DNA of 64,000 nt from Isoperla grammatica (taxonomy: Eukaryota > Arthropoda > Insecta > Plecoptera > Perlodidae): assembly GCA_945910005.1 (NCBI GenBank), contig OX246741.1, positions 3,431,946-3,495,945 of the forward strand, given 5' to 3'. A program made the translations under genes and the position numbers. The notes beneath the pieces were generated by a model that saw nothing but the letters and a program-made list of their open reading frames with translations, did not search any database and was not told the origin of the DNA. Below are positions 49,400-59,880 of the stretch, in pieces. The first letter of the stretch is position 1. Every line of letters begins with the position of its first letter.

Positions 49400-50470
49400 C
49401 CAGTTTTAGAGATTGAGGCATATTATCGTTGAGCAACTTTTGTTATTAAAAATAACACAATCTCAAGTAAATTATGGTGAAAGAATGCAAGAATTGGTCC
49501 AGAGAAGGCAACGTATTATGTGAATCTCACATACACTCGAAATACAGCTAATAGTGGTACCCATGGCTATAAAGATACAGTCAGATTGACTGGATCCTTG
49601 CATGGTAAGAGCGTTACAGAACCATAGCACGGGAATTAAGACTGGTTACCGCAGCTGTATACGGTAAAATCATGTTTTATGAGTATGACGTTGCATGCAA
49701 CAGGTATGAGTAAAACACCGTGATGGAGTCTCGACAACGAACGTCGATTAGCCGTAATCATGATCAAGTACATAATCGAGTTCTATAACGAATGTCGTTA
49801 AACACGGGCATGATTAGAAAGTGTAAATGGCAGCTTATTAAATATGACCAAGACCACAATCAAAACATGTAATGGGGTGTAAGTGGGCCCTACTTATAAC
49901 TGACATGAAAGTGCTGGCTAAGCTGTTGCAGAGTTGCTGAAAAACATTGGCTTTAACATTCATCAATATAACGAAGACAATTAAGATAAAACTGATGAAA
50001 AGCTTTTGGCCCGTATAGAATAAATATCCAGAATAAACAAAGTATATTGACAGAGAATAATAAAGCAATCATGTTAAATGGAATGAACGTAGACAACGGT
50101 AAATGTAGAAGTATTAAGAAGTCGTATAGAACATAATAAACGAGCGGGAAATGAAGGAAAATGCGTTGAGGAAACTAAGTTGGAAATGAATAAAGAGATA
50201 GAGACGTACATCGCTTATTGCTTTCATGCAGTTTCGACAACACTCGGCTACGTGCGGGTATAATGAATGTCCTTTAGACTCTCAATTCATTATTTCTCAG
50301 TTATAACTCTGGGTAGAGTTGGTCCAAGGTGACTATACCGGTCGTACGAGGCGACAATAAGAGTTCTCCAATGTCTTCACTTATTGACTCCATGGTGGTG
50401 GAATAGATTCAGAATAACTCTGAGTGTCTCACGAAGCGACTAGGGAACCGATATCATTGACATTGCGGTT
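49400..50470. other. Stretch without a supported gene
   Basis: AT-rich sequence. I see nothing above background apart from short accidental frames. Confidence 0.5.
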
Positions 50471-50474
50471 GTAT

Positions 50475-50845
50475 AGGAAGGACTACTAGCCAATATTAAA
50501 ACCCGCGAAATTAACGTATTTTCGTCATATCTCAATAACGCCACACAATATCAAAACAGTGAAACCTACGCACATTGTGGATTCGTGAGGGCTCAATACC
50601 AAATGATAAAGATTTATTAGTTTGCAGTTATTATAATTATTATTTGTAATTTAACTAATTTACAAGTTAATTACAAATTACAACTATAATTACTACAATC
50701 TACGAAATCTTTTTCATTTGGTATTGAGCTCTCACGAATCCACAATGTGCGTAGGTGTCACTGTTTTGATATTGTGTGGCGTTATTGAGATATGACGAAA
50801 AAACGATAATTTCGCGGGTTTTAATATTGGCTAGTAGTCCTTCCT
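50475..50845. mobile_element. Large foldback element, 371 bp, about 185-bp arms
   Basis: The left end AGGAAGGACTACTAGCCAAT is matched in reverse complement at the right end (50826-50845). Pairing continues through TTTCGTCATATCTCAATAAC, CACAATGTGCGTAGG and GGTATTGAG almost to the centre (about 50660), with scattered mismatches. It has no coding capacity. Its right edge is 54 bp from the stop of the candidate minus-strand ORF at 50899. Confidence 0.95.
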
Positions 50846-50898
50846 CTTAATCATAAAAAATGCATTTTTCCCTAAGGACAAAAACGAACATTAGTTCC

Positions 50899-51060
50899 TT
50901 ATATACAAAGATTGTGGGCAAACACGATTCCATTCAAATACATTTTGTTATTCCCGCATCTTGAAGCAGAAGTTACGGTATTGCTATCCGATGGAAATGG
51001 CCTCGCGTTATGCGAGTCTGCCCGAAGGCCCGGCGGGCACATTTGGTCGCTGGCCGCCAT
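50899..51060 (-). CDS. Candidate first coding exon with TISU/YY1-type start
   Basis: On the minus strand AAAGATGGCGGC (ATG 51060-51058) matches the SAASATGGCGGC translation-initiator/YY1 element in 11 of 12 bases. The frame runs 53 codons (MAASDQMCPPGLRADSHNAR onward) to TAA at 50899. The first 25 codons are GC-rich; later ones become AT-rich, so a true exon may end earlier, but no strong donor is visible. It is divergent from the plus-strand start at 51699. No family is recognised. Confidence 0.3.
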   Translation of the reverse strand: MAASDQMCPPGLRADSHNARPFPSDSNTVTSASRCGNNKMYLNGIVFAHNLCI

Positions 51061-51698
51061 CTTTGTGCGTGGTAAGTGTTGTGCGTATCACGCGAGTAAC
51101 GCAAACAAATGGCGGCTTCATAACTCACACTGGTGAAAACCTTCGATGTGGCATCGTACCTGCATTGCGCAACTCTCTACAGCGAGCGATACATTTATTA
51201 AGTGCTTGTCTCGAGGCTCGACACAGAACTCGATCTCAGTGATAACTCACACGGGCATACGTCACGACAGAATGGATGACGTCAGCAATTGGTAGTTTCC
51301 AGGGTGTTGAATACTAGATGCACTAACGGAGAATCGAATTAAGAGTCTTATGATTTCGACGAATGATAAATAAATCACAACCATTTTGAAACGTAGTTTT
51401 CAAACGCCACTAAAAATGCCATTATGAGTTTTAAAACGTAGTCTACCCTCGTCCTATGCATCAGATGAATAAAGAATACCAGAAAGTCTACGCTTTAAGC
51501 ACAACTAGGACTTCAAGCGTTCTGTAGTTTTTCTTTGGAAAATTAAGCACATTTTTCGTATGGGTTTTTAAGTAAGTTACGTTTTTTCGAAATCGCGTGT
51601 TGCTCTTTCGTAAACTTTAAAGTCTACAATCTAGTTTCGTCCATATTTCTCCGCTATGTCGGTAGGCGAGCATATTCTCTTGTCCGCTAGACTGGAAG
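51061..51698. promoter_or_regulatory. Possible bidirectional promoter with CRE
   Basis: This 640-bp interval lies between two divergent AAGATGGC starts. It holds a perfect CRE palindrome TGACGTCA (51277-51284), CpG-rich sequence near 51060-51240 and a pyrimidine-rich CTCTTGTCCGCTAG just before the plus start. A plus-strand donor-like GTG|GTAAGT at about 51070 is an alternative sign of a plus-strand untranslated exon. Confidence 0.35.
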
Positions 51699-51842
51699 AT
51701 GGCCGTGCAAAGTGAAATCCCTTCAGATGCCCAGGGAATTAAGTTGGGTTGCACCATATCCAAGTGGCTGCCAGTCCGTCTGCCTCACAGAGCGAAGAGA
51801 GCGAGCGCATTCAACGCGGGAATGTCATTTTTCTTCGCGTAA
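51699..51842 (+). CDS. Candidate first coding exon, short 5' leader
   Basis: GGAAGATGGCCG (ATG 51699) fits the SAASATGGC core of short-leader starts. The frame encodes 47 residues, MAVQSEIPSDAQGIKLGC and on, with balanced codons (GCC GTG CAA, ATC CCT, GCC CAG, ACC ATA TCC AAG TGG CTG), ending at TAA 51842. The leader contains CTCTTGTCCG about 20 bases upstream, a plausible pyrimidine-rich start. A good donor is not visible inside the frame. No domain is recognised. Confidence 0.35.
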   Translation: MAVQSEIPSDAQGIKLGCTISKWLPVRLPHRAKRASAFNAGMSFFFA

Positions 51843-52661
51843 CAAAATAACCGGCACATGGGTGCGCAGGCGGGGCCGTTGTCACTTTATCATTTCTGCA
51901 CTCGAGTCATTTACCGCATATTGCGGATTACGCGTCATGGATCACGATAATGAAGTACACCATTTTGTTTTGCAAGAAGAGAAAAACAACGTGAGGATGC
52001 TTGTACAGTCGCGAGCAGTAAAACAAGAACACGGGACGACGTGATCACTCATACTCGTGCTACTTCTGACCGACGACAGTCGTTGCACTATTCATACTTA
52101 TAACTATGCACTATTGTCACACAAGCTGAACCCGATTTCAAGGACCAACAGTATATATAAAGAAAATAATTTTTCTCAATTTTCGGCACGTTTTGAAGAT
52201 GCGAACGTTTAAGCCTCTTAAGCACTTTACGAGCTACTTACGAGGGGCGAACTGTAAATAACAACCGCGCTAAGTGCGAAGCGAGGATAAAAGACTCGAA
52301 TCGATGCCAGGCACGACAACATTACGGCTGGCAACGTGCTCAGTCCCATGGATTCCACATTCCACATAAACATGCATTAGTTTTAAACGGCTTAAGAACT
52401 TAACTAGAAATAAAAGAACAAACCGTTGCATAAAGCCGTCCACAAAACACTAAAAGCGAGTAAATAAAAGACAAGGGGGGGAGATAACAAGGGCACGACC
52501 TCCTTACTGCTTACGAGACTGTAATTAAATTATTGTCTGTCTGCGGGCAGGCTGCATGTGCAGTGGTCGACGCTTGTAATTAGGTCCGAGTATGCTCATA
52601 CAAGCACGACACTGGGACGGAGAGAGAGGGTTGGGTTGAGGAGGGGGGGACGAAGAGTAAG

Positions 52662-52679
52662 ACCCGGCACCTCCACCAA
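52662..52679 (-). repeat. Dispersed 18-mer, copy 4
   Basis: The plus strand reads ACCCGGCACCTCCACCAA. It is preceded by GAAGAGTAAG and followed by GCATACAGTT. Confidence 0.95.
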
Positions 52680-52707
52680 GCATACAGTTTCGCGTCATCT
52701 TCAGCGA

Positions 52708-52780
52708 CAGTCTCACTCACTCACGCGCGTAACGTCAGCTCACTCACTCACTCACGCGCGTAATTTTCAGCTCACAATCT
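52708..52780 (+). repeat. Two-unit tandem, CACTCACTCACGCGCGTAA
   Basis: CTCACTCACTCACGCGCGTAA with a TCAGCTCAC follow-on occurs twice, offset by about 31 bp. Confidence 0.7.
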
Positions 52781-53089
52781 CGTTCATAAAATATGTGCGA
52801 TGAGATTGCTTACTCGTATGCGTGTGGTAAATCATGCGGGCGACGGAGTATAGGCCTACTCGTCTACTGTCTACCTACAACCGTGTACAGGCTTCTTGCA
52901 AGACAACAACCTTAAACTAAGAAATTGAACTGGTGGCCAAGCCACAGGTTAGCAACACAACGTTGCTGACATATGAGAGAACAAGTTGTATTGTAACTAT
53001 GGAGACTTCCACCAGTTCTGTAAGTTTTAGACGTCAGCTGCAAGAAGACTATAGATGAAGAAAACGTTTCACGTAGTATAGCTCTAAAG

Positions 53090-53227
53090 CCCAGTATTAT
53101 GATCTCGGGACAAGGTTCTAGATAGAGTTATCCTCGGGAAAAGCAACATTTCAAAGCTTCTGATTGGTGGATGCCACGTGAAAAGTTATCCCCAAGATAA
53201 ATAGTTATACCGAGATCGTAATATCGG
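53090..53227. mobile_element. MITE with inverted ends, 138 bp
   Basis: The left end CCCAGTATTATGATCTCGG pairs with the right end CCGAGATCGTAATATCGG. The ends resemble those of the element at 22808. No open frame. Confidence 0.75.
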
Positions 53228-53970
53228 TAACGTTAGAAACGAGAATCTCGCTCCGCACGAGTCGGTAGATGAAACTGAACCGTGACATTCTTCTCGGTAG
53301 ACGCGAAACTCAAGTGATTAAATTAAAAGAGCCAAAGAAGAAGAGAAGAGAATAAAATCTGTCCAGGTCGCTGATTCTACATTATTCATTGGAATTATCC
53401 ACGAGACATGACTGGTTATTCAATACTGATCTTGTTATTAACAGACAGCGTCAGTTAGTGTTCGTTAGCTCGACGCGGGAGATGAGGACTTGGTTCTCTG
53501 GTAGACTGATCGACGACGAGACGTAGATTGATTATAGAGTCTCATTAAATACGGCAGAGTTGTGTTCAGCAATTTAATCTAATGCACTAACTGAAAAGGA
53601 AACGTTAAAAACGTGTTTTGTATTTGTTGCTGTTCAAATGTACGTAAGGAACCGTTCTGGTTATAAGTTCAAATTGGGTCTAACATACAATACCGCTGTT
53701 AACTGTCTTTATGTGAGCACGACGAAAAAAATTGTGACTTTATTGAATGTGAAGGCGACTTTCTCACTGTTTAATCAATATTTAGGGAGGACTAGATAAA
53801 GCTCTTTCAACGTCAGTTGTTCAGAGGAAACAGTAGACAGTATAGGCTGCCTGACTGAGTGACCACATCTAGAGCCAATAGGCTACAGCTTATCCGGTAA
53901 CTTCCCAAACAAGTCAAAAGGTAGACGCGGCCGTTGATTAATTTACTCCAAGCGAGGCAACCAGTTCTCG

Positions 53971-53988
53971 CCCCCCCCCCCCCCCCCC
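53971..53988 (+). repeat. Poly-C tract, 18 bases
   Basis: Eighteen C followed by T and six more C. Confidence 0.95.
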
Positions 53989-54245
53989 TCCCCCCCGCGA
54001 TAAAGGATCTACTTCAATAAATCCACCTTCTTCAATTATCAAAGTCCTCACTCACCCGTCTCCCGGGCTGGAGAGAGGAGAGAGAACAAAGACAGGGAAC
54101 AACTTCCAGCTTTGATCCCGGAAACCACTCACAAATTCCCCCCCTATACCCGGGACGGACGGACACGACAAGTACGATGGAAATTCAAGGGGTCGACTTT
54201 CTTGGCGTTGTTTTGTCTAAGTTTCGAGTGGCTTCCTTGAGAGTT

Positions 54246-55035
54246 GAGACTGTGAGACGGCCCCGCCCCCGCATCAAACCACCCCTTGCTTCAAGGTGCG
54301 TGTTGCGTGTATCCACACGCATGCATGCGTACAACACGCAGACACACGCGTCTCAGCCTTGAGACTGTGAGACGGCGCCCCCCCACCGCATCAAGGTGCG
54401 TGTATCCACACGCATGCATGCGTACAACACGCAGACACACGCGTCTCTGTCTTGAGACTGTAAGACGGCGCCCCCCCCCCCCGCACCAAGGTGCGTGTAT
54501 CCACACGCATCAAACCACCCCTTGCACCAAGGTGCGTGTATCTACACGCATGCATGCGTACAGCACGCGTCAAACCACCCCCTGCACCAAGGTTTCGTGT
54601 ATATACACGCATGCATGCGTATACAACACGCAGACACACGCGTCTCTGTCTTGAGACTGTGAGACGGCGCCGCCCCCACACCAAGGTGCGTGTATCCACA
54701 CGCATCAAACCACCCCTTGCACCAAGGTGCGTGTATCTACACGCATGCATGCGTACAGCACGCGTCAAACCACCCCCTGCACCAAGGTGCGTGTATATAC
54801 ACGCATGCATGCGTATACAACACGCAGACACACGCGTCTCTGTCTTGAGACTGTGAGACGGCGCCGCCCCCGCACCAAGGTGCGTGTATCTACACGCATG
54901 CATGCGTATACAACACGCAGACACACGCGTCTCTGTCTTGAGACTGTGAGACGGCGCCGCCCCCGCACCAAGGTGCGTGTATCTACACGCATGCATGCGT
55001 ACAACACGCAGACACACGTCTCCTTCTTGAGAGTG
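54246..55035 (+). repeat. Composite minisatellite rich in palindromes
   Basis: Units join three modules: GAGACTGTGAGACGGCGCC, CACCAAGGTGCGTGTATCTA, and ACACGCATGCATGCGTA with a CAACACGCAGACACACGC tail. The last full units are 93 bp apart (54847, 54940); others lack or gain a module. GTGCGTGTATCTACACGCA and ACGCATGCATGCGT are each self-complementary, so both strands can form hairpins, and the alternating purine-pyrimidine runs favour Z-DNA. Frames of up to 234 codons here are artefacts. Confidence 0.95.
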
Positions 55036-55229
55036 ACATAAAAGTCGAGTAGGACGGATCCGACGCCGCCTCTCGCAGACAAATCTTGAATGCAAATTGC
55101 TTTATCAAAAACTTCATTGCATACAAATATGAAAATTGTAAGCCCCATCAGCCGATGAGTTTTCCACATTGTGGACAAGACTGATGTTTCTACTAATGAG
55201 TTTTCTACGGCGGAGACGAGACGAGGGTT

Positions 55230-55634
55230 GAGTCTCTCAATGTGTTGGACATGATTGCGCGCGCCCCACTTGCAAGTGTGATTGAAGTATCGACATAGTG
55301 CAGCAATATACTAGCTCTGCATGTCGTACGGGGCTGAGTCTCTCAATGTGTTAGACATGATTGCGCGCGCCCCACTTGCAAGTGTGATAGAAGATATAGC
55401 CCCGTCTGTCTAGCTCTGCATGTCGTACGAGGCTGAGTCTCTCAATGTGTTAGACATGATTGCACGCCGCCCACTTGCAAGTGTGATAGAAGATATAGCC
55501 CCGTCTGTCTAGCTCTGCATGTCGTACGAGGCTGAGTCTCTCAATGTGTTAGACATGATTGCACGCCGCCCACTTGCAAGTGTGATAGAAGATATAGCCC
55601 CGTCTGTCTAGCTCTGCATGTCGTACGAGGCTGT
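55230..55634 (+). repeat. 99-bp minisatellite, 4 units
   Basis: GAGTCTCTCAATGTGTT starts at 55230, 55336, 55435 and 55534. The first interval is 106 bp, the rest 99 bp. The last two units are nearly identical. It lies 200 bp after the palindromic array but shares no unit with it. Confidence 0.95.
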
Positions 55635-55639
55635 TGAGC

Positions 55640-57060
55640 ACGTCACGTTGTATAACAAGTTTATAAATTTGACTAATAAACCACAGTAGCAGGCCAACTC
55701 TAGAGGCTACAACCACGAGACATGAATGTGTTTAGCAATAAGTCTAGGTGGTAATTCGGGTGCCCGTGTGGAGTAAGACCGACACAATAAAGACTGAATG
55801 ATGTTTACAAGAGAACAGCTGAGAGTGGGGAATGAAGCAGCGTGGTCGACATAATATTGCTGGTGATCGACGCCGTGTAATAAGTAATAACATAGTAACA
55901 CGGTTTACCTATATTGTGATGTATTTAATAAACACAACTATTGGAGGAAGAGAAGAATGACACGAATCGTAGCGTTGTGTTTGAGTTAAAATTTAACAAC
56001 GTCAAGTTTGTCGTAACTTTGAAACGTGCTAAGTAAGATTGTGATACAAGTTAAATTATGGAAACATGCTATAGAACCCTACATCCAGCTACGATGCCTC
56101 TAGTACTTCCTTTATGTGTGCAACATAGCGTCGCCAACTGTTAATAGCTATAACAGTCCACACATCTATACAAACCGCAAACCTAAAACCAAAATCAGCC
56201 AATACAAACTCGTGAGGTCGTAAGTAATGCCTAGAGAGTGTAGCACAGTGGTTGCATGTTGACAATCACGTCTTGCGTGTCAAGAGCGTGGACAGAGGGT
56301 AGATGCTCTGCTTTAGGGCTCCCCTGCGGTCCATCAACCCGTGTCTTGGGGGGGGGGGGGGCATGCAACGTGTGTCTCCTTCTTCACGAATCAAAAACAT
56401 CAATGGATCAAGAGAATGCGCGAGTATGGGGCGAACGAGGCGAGAATGCCATAGAAGGGTGTTGTTGTTTTCGTCGTCCCAGTGGAACCACATAGGATCA
56501 ACATTTACGATATTTGTTTACAAAAGATAGTCGGAGCTGAAAGTGATACATGTGAACTTTACACTACATTGAAACTAAAAAAGTGTACCTGATCTAGTCT
56601 GTCAAACCTGTGATGGAATTAGAGAGCGATTGCCCACTTTAAATTGGAAGCAATCAAAGTAATTTAATAGATTAGGCATACGGAAGTAAAAACAAAACGC
56701 ATTATGGAGTTATAAGAGCGAAGACAAGACTAAAACGAACGGGACCAACAAGATGCAAATAGGCCCTAATGGTATATTAGTCTACAGCCACATGGAAACA
56801 GACCACTTACCATCTTATAACGAGCCAAGATCAGTGTTATCAGCATTTTAGCTCCCATTTTGATACTGAGGTAAATACTGATTCGTTGTGTTACCGTGTA
56901 TAAGCTTCTCTTACTTCCATGCAGTAATATGCTTGAGCGGCTGCATCATTTCTTGAAGACCTTCACTATTCACAATGACATGATAATCTGAGCTGCGTGT
57001 CATGTCAATAAGTCACACACTGTTGAATCTCGGACAACAATCAAACAATTGTTACGTTGT
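55640..57060. other. Stretch without a supported gene
   Basis: A G14 tract (56348-56361) creates long frames on both strands. Nothing else is supported. Confidence 0.5.
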
Positions 57061-57065
57061 GCCTA

Positions 57066-57257
57066 AGGGCTGGTCCACACAGATTTTTAAGACATAATGC
57101 ATAAGGTTTCAACAATGAAAACAACGTCTTAAAACTAAAAACAACGTCTTAAAACTAAAACTTGTGTGAACGCTAGTACGTGTTTCCTATGATCCAACTT
57201 TACGACTACGCGTTAAACCTTAAATCTTATGCTTAAAAGATCTGTGTGGACCATCCT
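57066..57257. mobile_element. MITE, 192 bp, TA target duplication
   Basis: The ends AGGGCTGGTCCACACAGATT and, on the opposite strand, AGGATGGTCCACACAGATCT are flanked by TA on both sides. A 20-bp internal unit, AACAACGTCTTAAAACTAAA, is tandemly doubled. TA duplication with GGTCCACAC ends suggests the PIF/Harbinger-ISL2EU side of DNA transposons, but I cannot settle the superfamily. Confidence 0.85.
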
Positions 57258-57400
57258 TAAGCCAGGAGGAACGTTCTTTCAAGTGCTTTAATAATAACAC
57301 ATCATCTTCAAAGGTTTAGTATCGGACATCGATCTAACGAAAACATTCATAATAATCCCATTATGTGGCTGGTATTCGCTTGAACGTGCTGAGAAGCTGT

Positions 57401-57418
57401 TTGGTGGAGGTGCCGGGT
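57401..57418 (+). repeat. Dispersed 18-mer, copy 5
   Basis: A perfect TTGGTGGAGGTGCCGGGT, preceded by GAGAAGCTGT and followed by CCAAGGATTG. It lies 143 bp after the MITE at 57066. Confidence 0.95.
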
Positions 57419-58022
57419 CCAAGGATTGCATCACAGAAAGTATCTGCTTAGCTAAATATTTACAGAAACACAACCACAAGAGACAAAAGTGTCTATTATC
57501 ATTATGAAGATGTTTTGAGAAATATAAACGTTGCGTATTCGACTTATACAGTTACGAAGTATGAACCACAACTGCCCTCATTGGAGGGCGGTAAAAACTA
57601 AAAACGTTTAAGCTACGTAATTATAAATTAATGAAGACTTCTAAACGACAAGCAAGACCACAGACTTACGCATTAGATAATTAGTAACTTGACATTAAGT
57701 TGGTGTTTTCAGGCACGTACAGAAATGTCGCAGTACTCCTGCATTATGCTTGCGAAACACCTGTGAGTAGTGCTTGACAACTCCGCGTTTTTGTTATTTG
57801 ACATTAAAAGCATGAGTTTATTTCTTGTTGAAAAACTGATTAGATTTTGAATCTTAAACCTCGCGTTTAAACTTGATTTGACAGACAAAACCAAGTGAGT
57901 GAGTAGAAAGAACTATTTTCATCGTCATTCAAACTTTTCTCCCTTTTCTTGCACCCGCGCGAAAGCCGATAAAGTTCTATGCCCGACACATGTAAGATGA
58001 GAAACTTCTAAGTGGAAATATT

Positions 58023-58049
58023 CCCCCCCCCCCCCCCCCCCCCCCCCCC
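58023..58049 (+). repeat. Poly-C tract, 27 bases (longest G/C run)
   Basis: Twenty-seven uninterrupted C. Confidence 0.95.
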
Positions 58050-58083
58050 GAACCCCTCGGGGTGACTACCCCTCTAAGACCAC

Positions 58084-58437
58084 ATGATAAACTCTCCCCC
58101 ATGGAAATCCATCCTGGTCTGGAATGGCCAACCGAAGTGGGATGCTTTAGTAGCCCCTGGGGCCGCGGAATGGCCGACATATGCCGGCGCGTCCGTGCAC
58201 GCGGCGAGATATATATCGAATAACTCGACAATACCTCGATACCACTGGCCAAGGTCAGGTGCTGGTCCCCACGGTACACCCCCACCTATTAGCACGAGAC
58301 AAATGGCGCACCATTGGCCACCACAGGAAGACACGAAGAATTGTGGCTCTACCACAATACTAGTGTTGTGTCCGACTAAAACTCATTATTTCGTGACCAA
58401 TCACGTTATCCTCCATCAACTTTGCAACCACGAATAG
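58084..58437. other. GC-rich block with long frames on both strands
   Basis: Plus strand: ATG at 58084 opens 117 codons (MINSPPWKSILVWNGQPKWD onward). Minus strand: 93 codons from 58355. Both have mixed codon use, and I recognise neither product. It might be an old element fragment or exon; splice sites are not convincing. It begins 35 bp after the C27 tract. Confidence 0.25.
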
Positions 58438-58439
58438 AT

Positions 58440-59785
58440 GGCTAAAGGGGGTAAGTGGCACTAGCTCACGATGTAGGCACAGCTCAAGAGCATTGCGTAA
58501 ATAGCATATGTGAAGCGTGTAATAAGCTCACGTTTAATGGATATACTGATCAGTGATCACTGAACATTTTCCATGTCAAATCAATGTGTTAATAAAAAAT
58601 AAAAAACAAGACCCAAAAACAGTAAACTCTTTATCAAAGTTTAAATTGACTATAACTGGACAAATATTTCACCACCTAAACGTGGCAACTGTGCAGTTGA
58701 GGTAGATCAGATCAGAATACATTTCTATTCGGGATGGTGTGTCCCAGACCCCTTTACTTTTCAGTTTCCGCGCCACTTTCGCCAACCTGAGGAACACTTC
58801 TCCCAGAGGGTAGGTTTACTGCAATATTCACAAACTAATTGGTGGAACCACAGATGCCAACATCATTAAAGTATATATAACTGAAACAAGTTATACAAAG
58901 TAACAATCGCAACTCCCTTGGAGACCCAAGCCCCGTTGGATGGTAGCTAACCGTTGTCTTCGTCGTGATAACACCCACGTGCGTCCAACGAGGGCATCTG
59001 AACCGCTCTGATATCAGTGGCGCGCACATGTAATAGAATAACCTATAGGAAGTTCATCGTTATAGCGTGATAAGAAGGGTCGGCTTCTTCAACAGAGAAG
59101 CGATAACGCCGCCAAATTAGAGTTCCTTTGGTTTCCACCGATGTCGGCTGCTTATCTCGCGCTGTCAACGTTTTAAAGAGGTCGTGACGTTTTGAGGGCG
59201 GTGTAACACGCCAACATTGTTGTTGCTGTTGTTGTGATATGGATCTTGTCAGAGAGAACGGGTCTCAACATTCGTAACTACTTGATCTGTAACCTACCTA
59301 GCATGATCCCCAGAAGTGTTCAGTGAATATAAAATAAGGATATATTTGATAAATTGACGACCTTACTTAATCCGCAACCAAAGGTAGTGCAAAAAGGTCA
59401 GTTCAAGGAACGGAAACTTCTGACCACGCTTTTGAAATTGTAGCCATTACCATTTAACGATTAGCCAAACGACACATCCAACTAAACGGATGTAGAAATG
59501 CTAATGCTCATGTTGAAGCAAATGCTTTGCTAGTTTTCATCGATGCTGTGATGCAGCATTGACCATCACACACATTAGCATTCATATGAACAGGTTGATG
59601 GAATATGAGAATGAGACGCCAAATGTGTCACTCGCCTTTCAGCCGCAAGTGTGAAAATGATTGAACATTTCCTAAAATAGGGGGTCAGCGTCAATTGAGC
59701 CGCCTCAAGAGGGGAAGACATAATATTAGTTTACCCCAAGGAAGCAGCACTACTCGAGTGCCAGCAATTGATCTTTGCACTGACA
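58440..59785. other. Stretch without a supported gene
   Basis: AT-rich with no exon or clear repeat that I can support. Confidence 0.5.
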
Positions 59786-59789
59786 GCTT

Positions 59790-59880
59790 ATGGGGCGGGG
59801 TTCGAGCTCAGGCGTCGGCCGGTCAATAACGCCGCGACGCCTCAGACGCCACCGCTGCGCTATCTATCACACAGTCGGGC
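59790..59880 (-). mobile_element. tRNA-derived fragment with A- and B-box-like words
   Basis: The minus strand reads TAGCGCAGCGGTGGCG (A-box-like), then about 35 bp later GAGCTCGAACCCCGCC (B-box-like). Arms do not pair, so this is a decayed SINE head or tRNA pseudogene. Confidence 0.4.

Noticed and set aside
54286..55178. Frames of 104-234 codons on both strands
   Set aside because: They are confined to the palindromic minisatellite and end where it ends.
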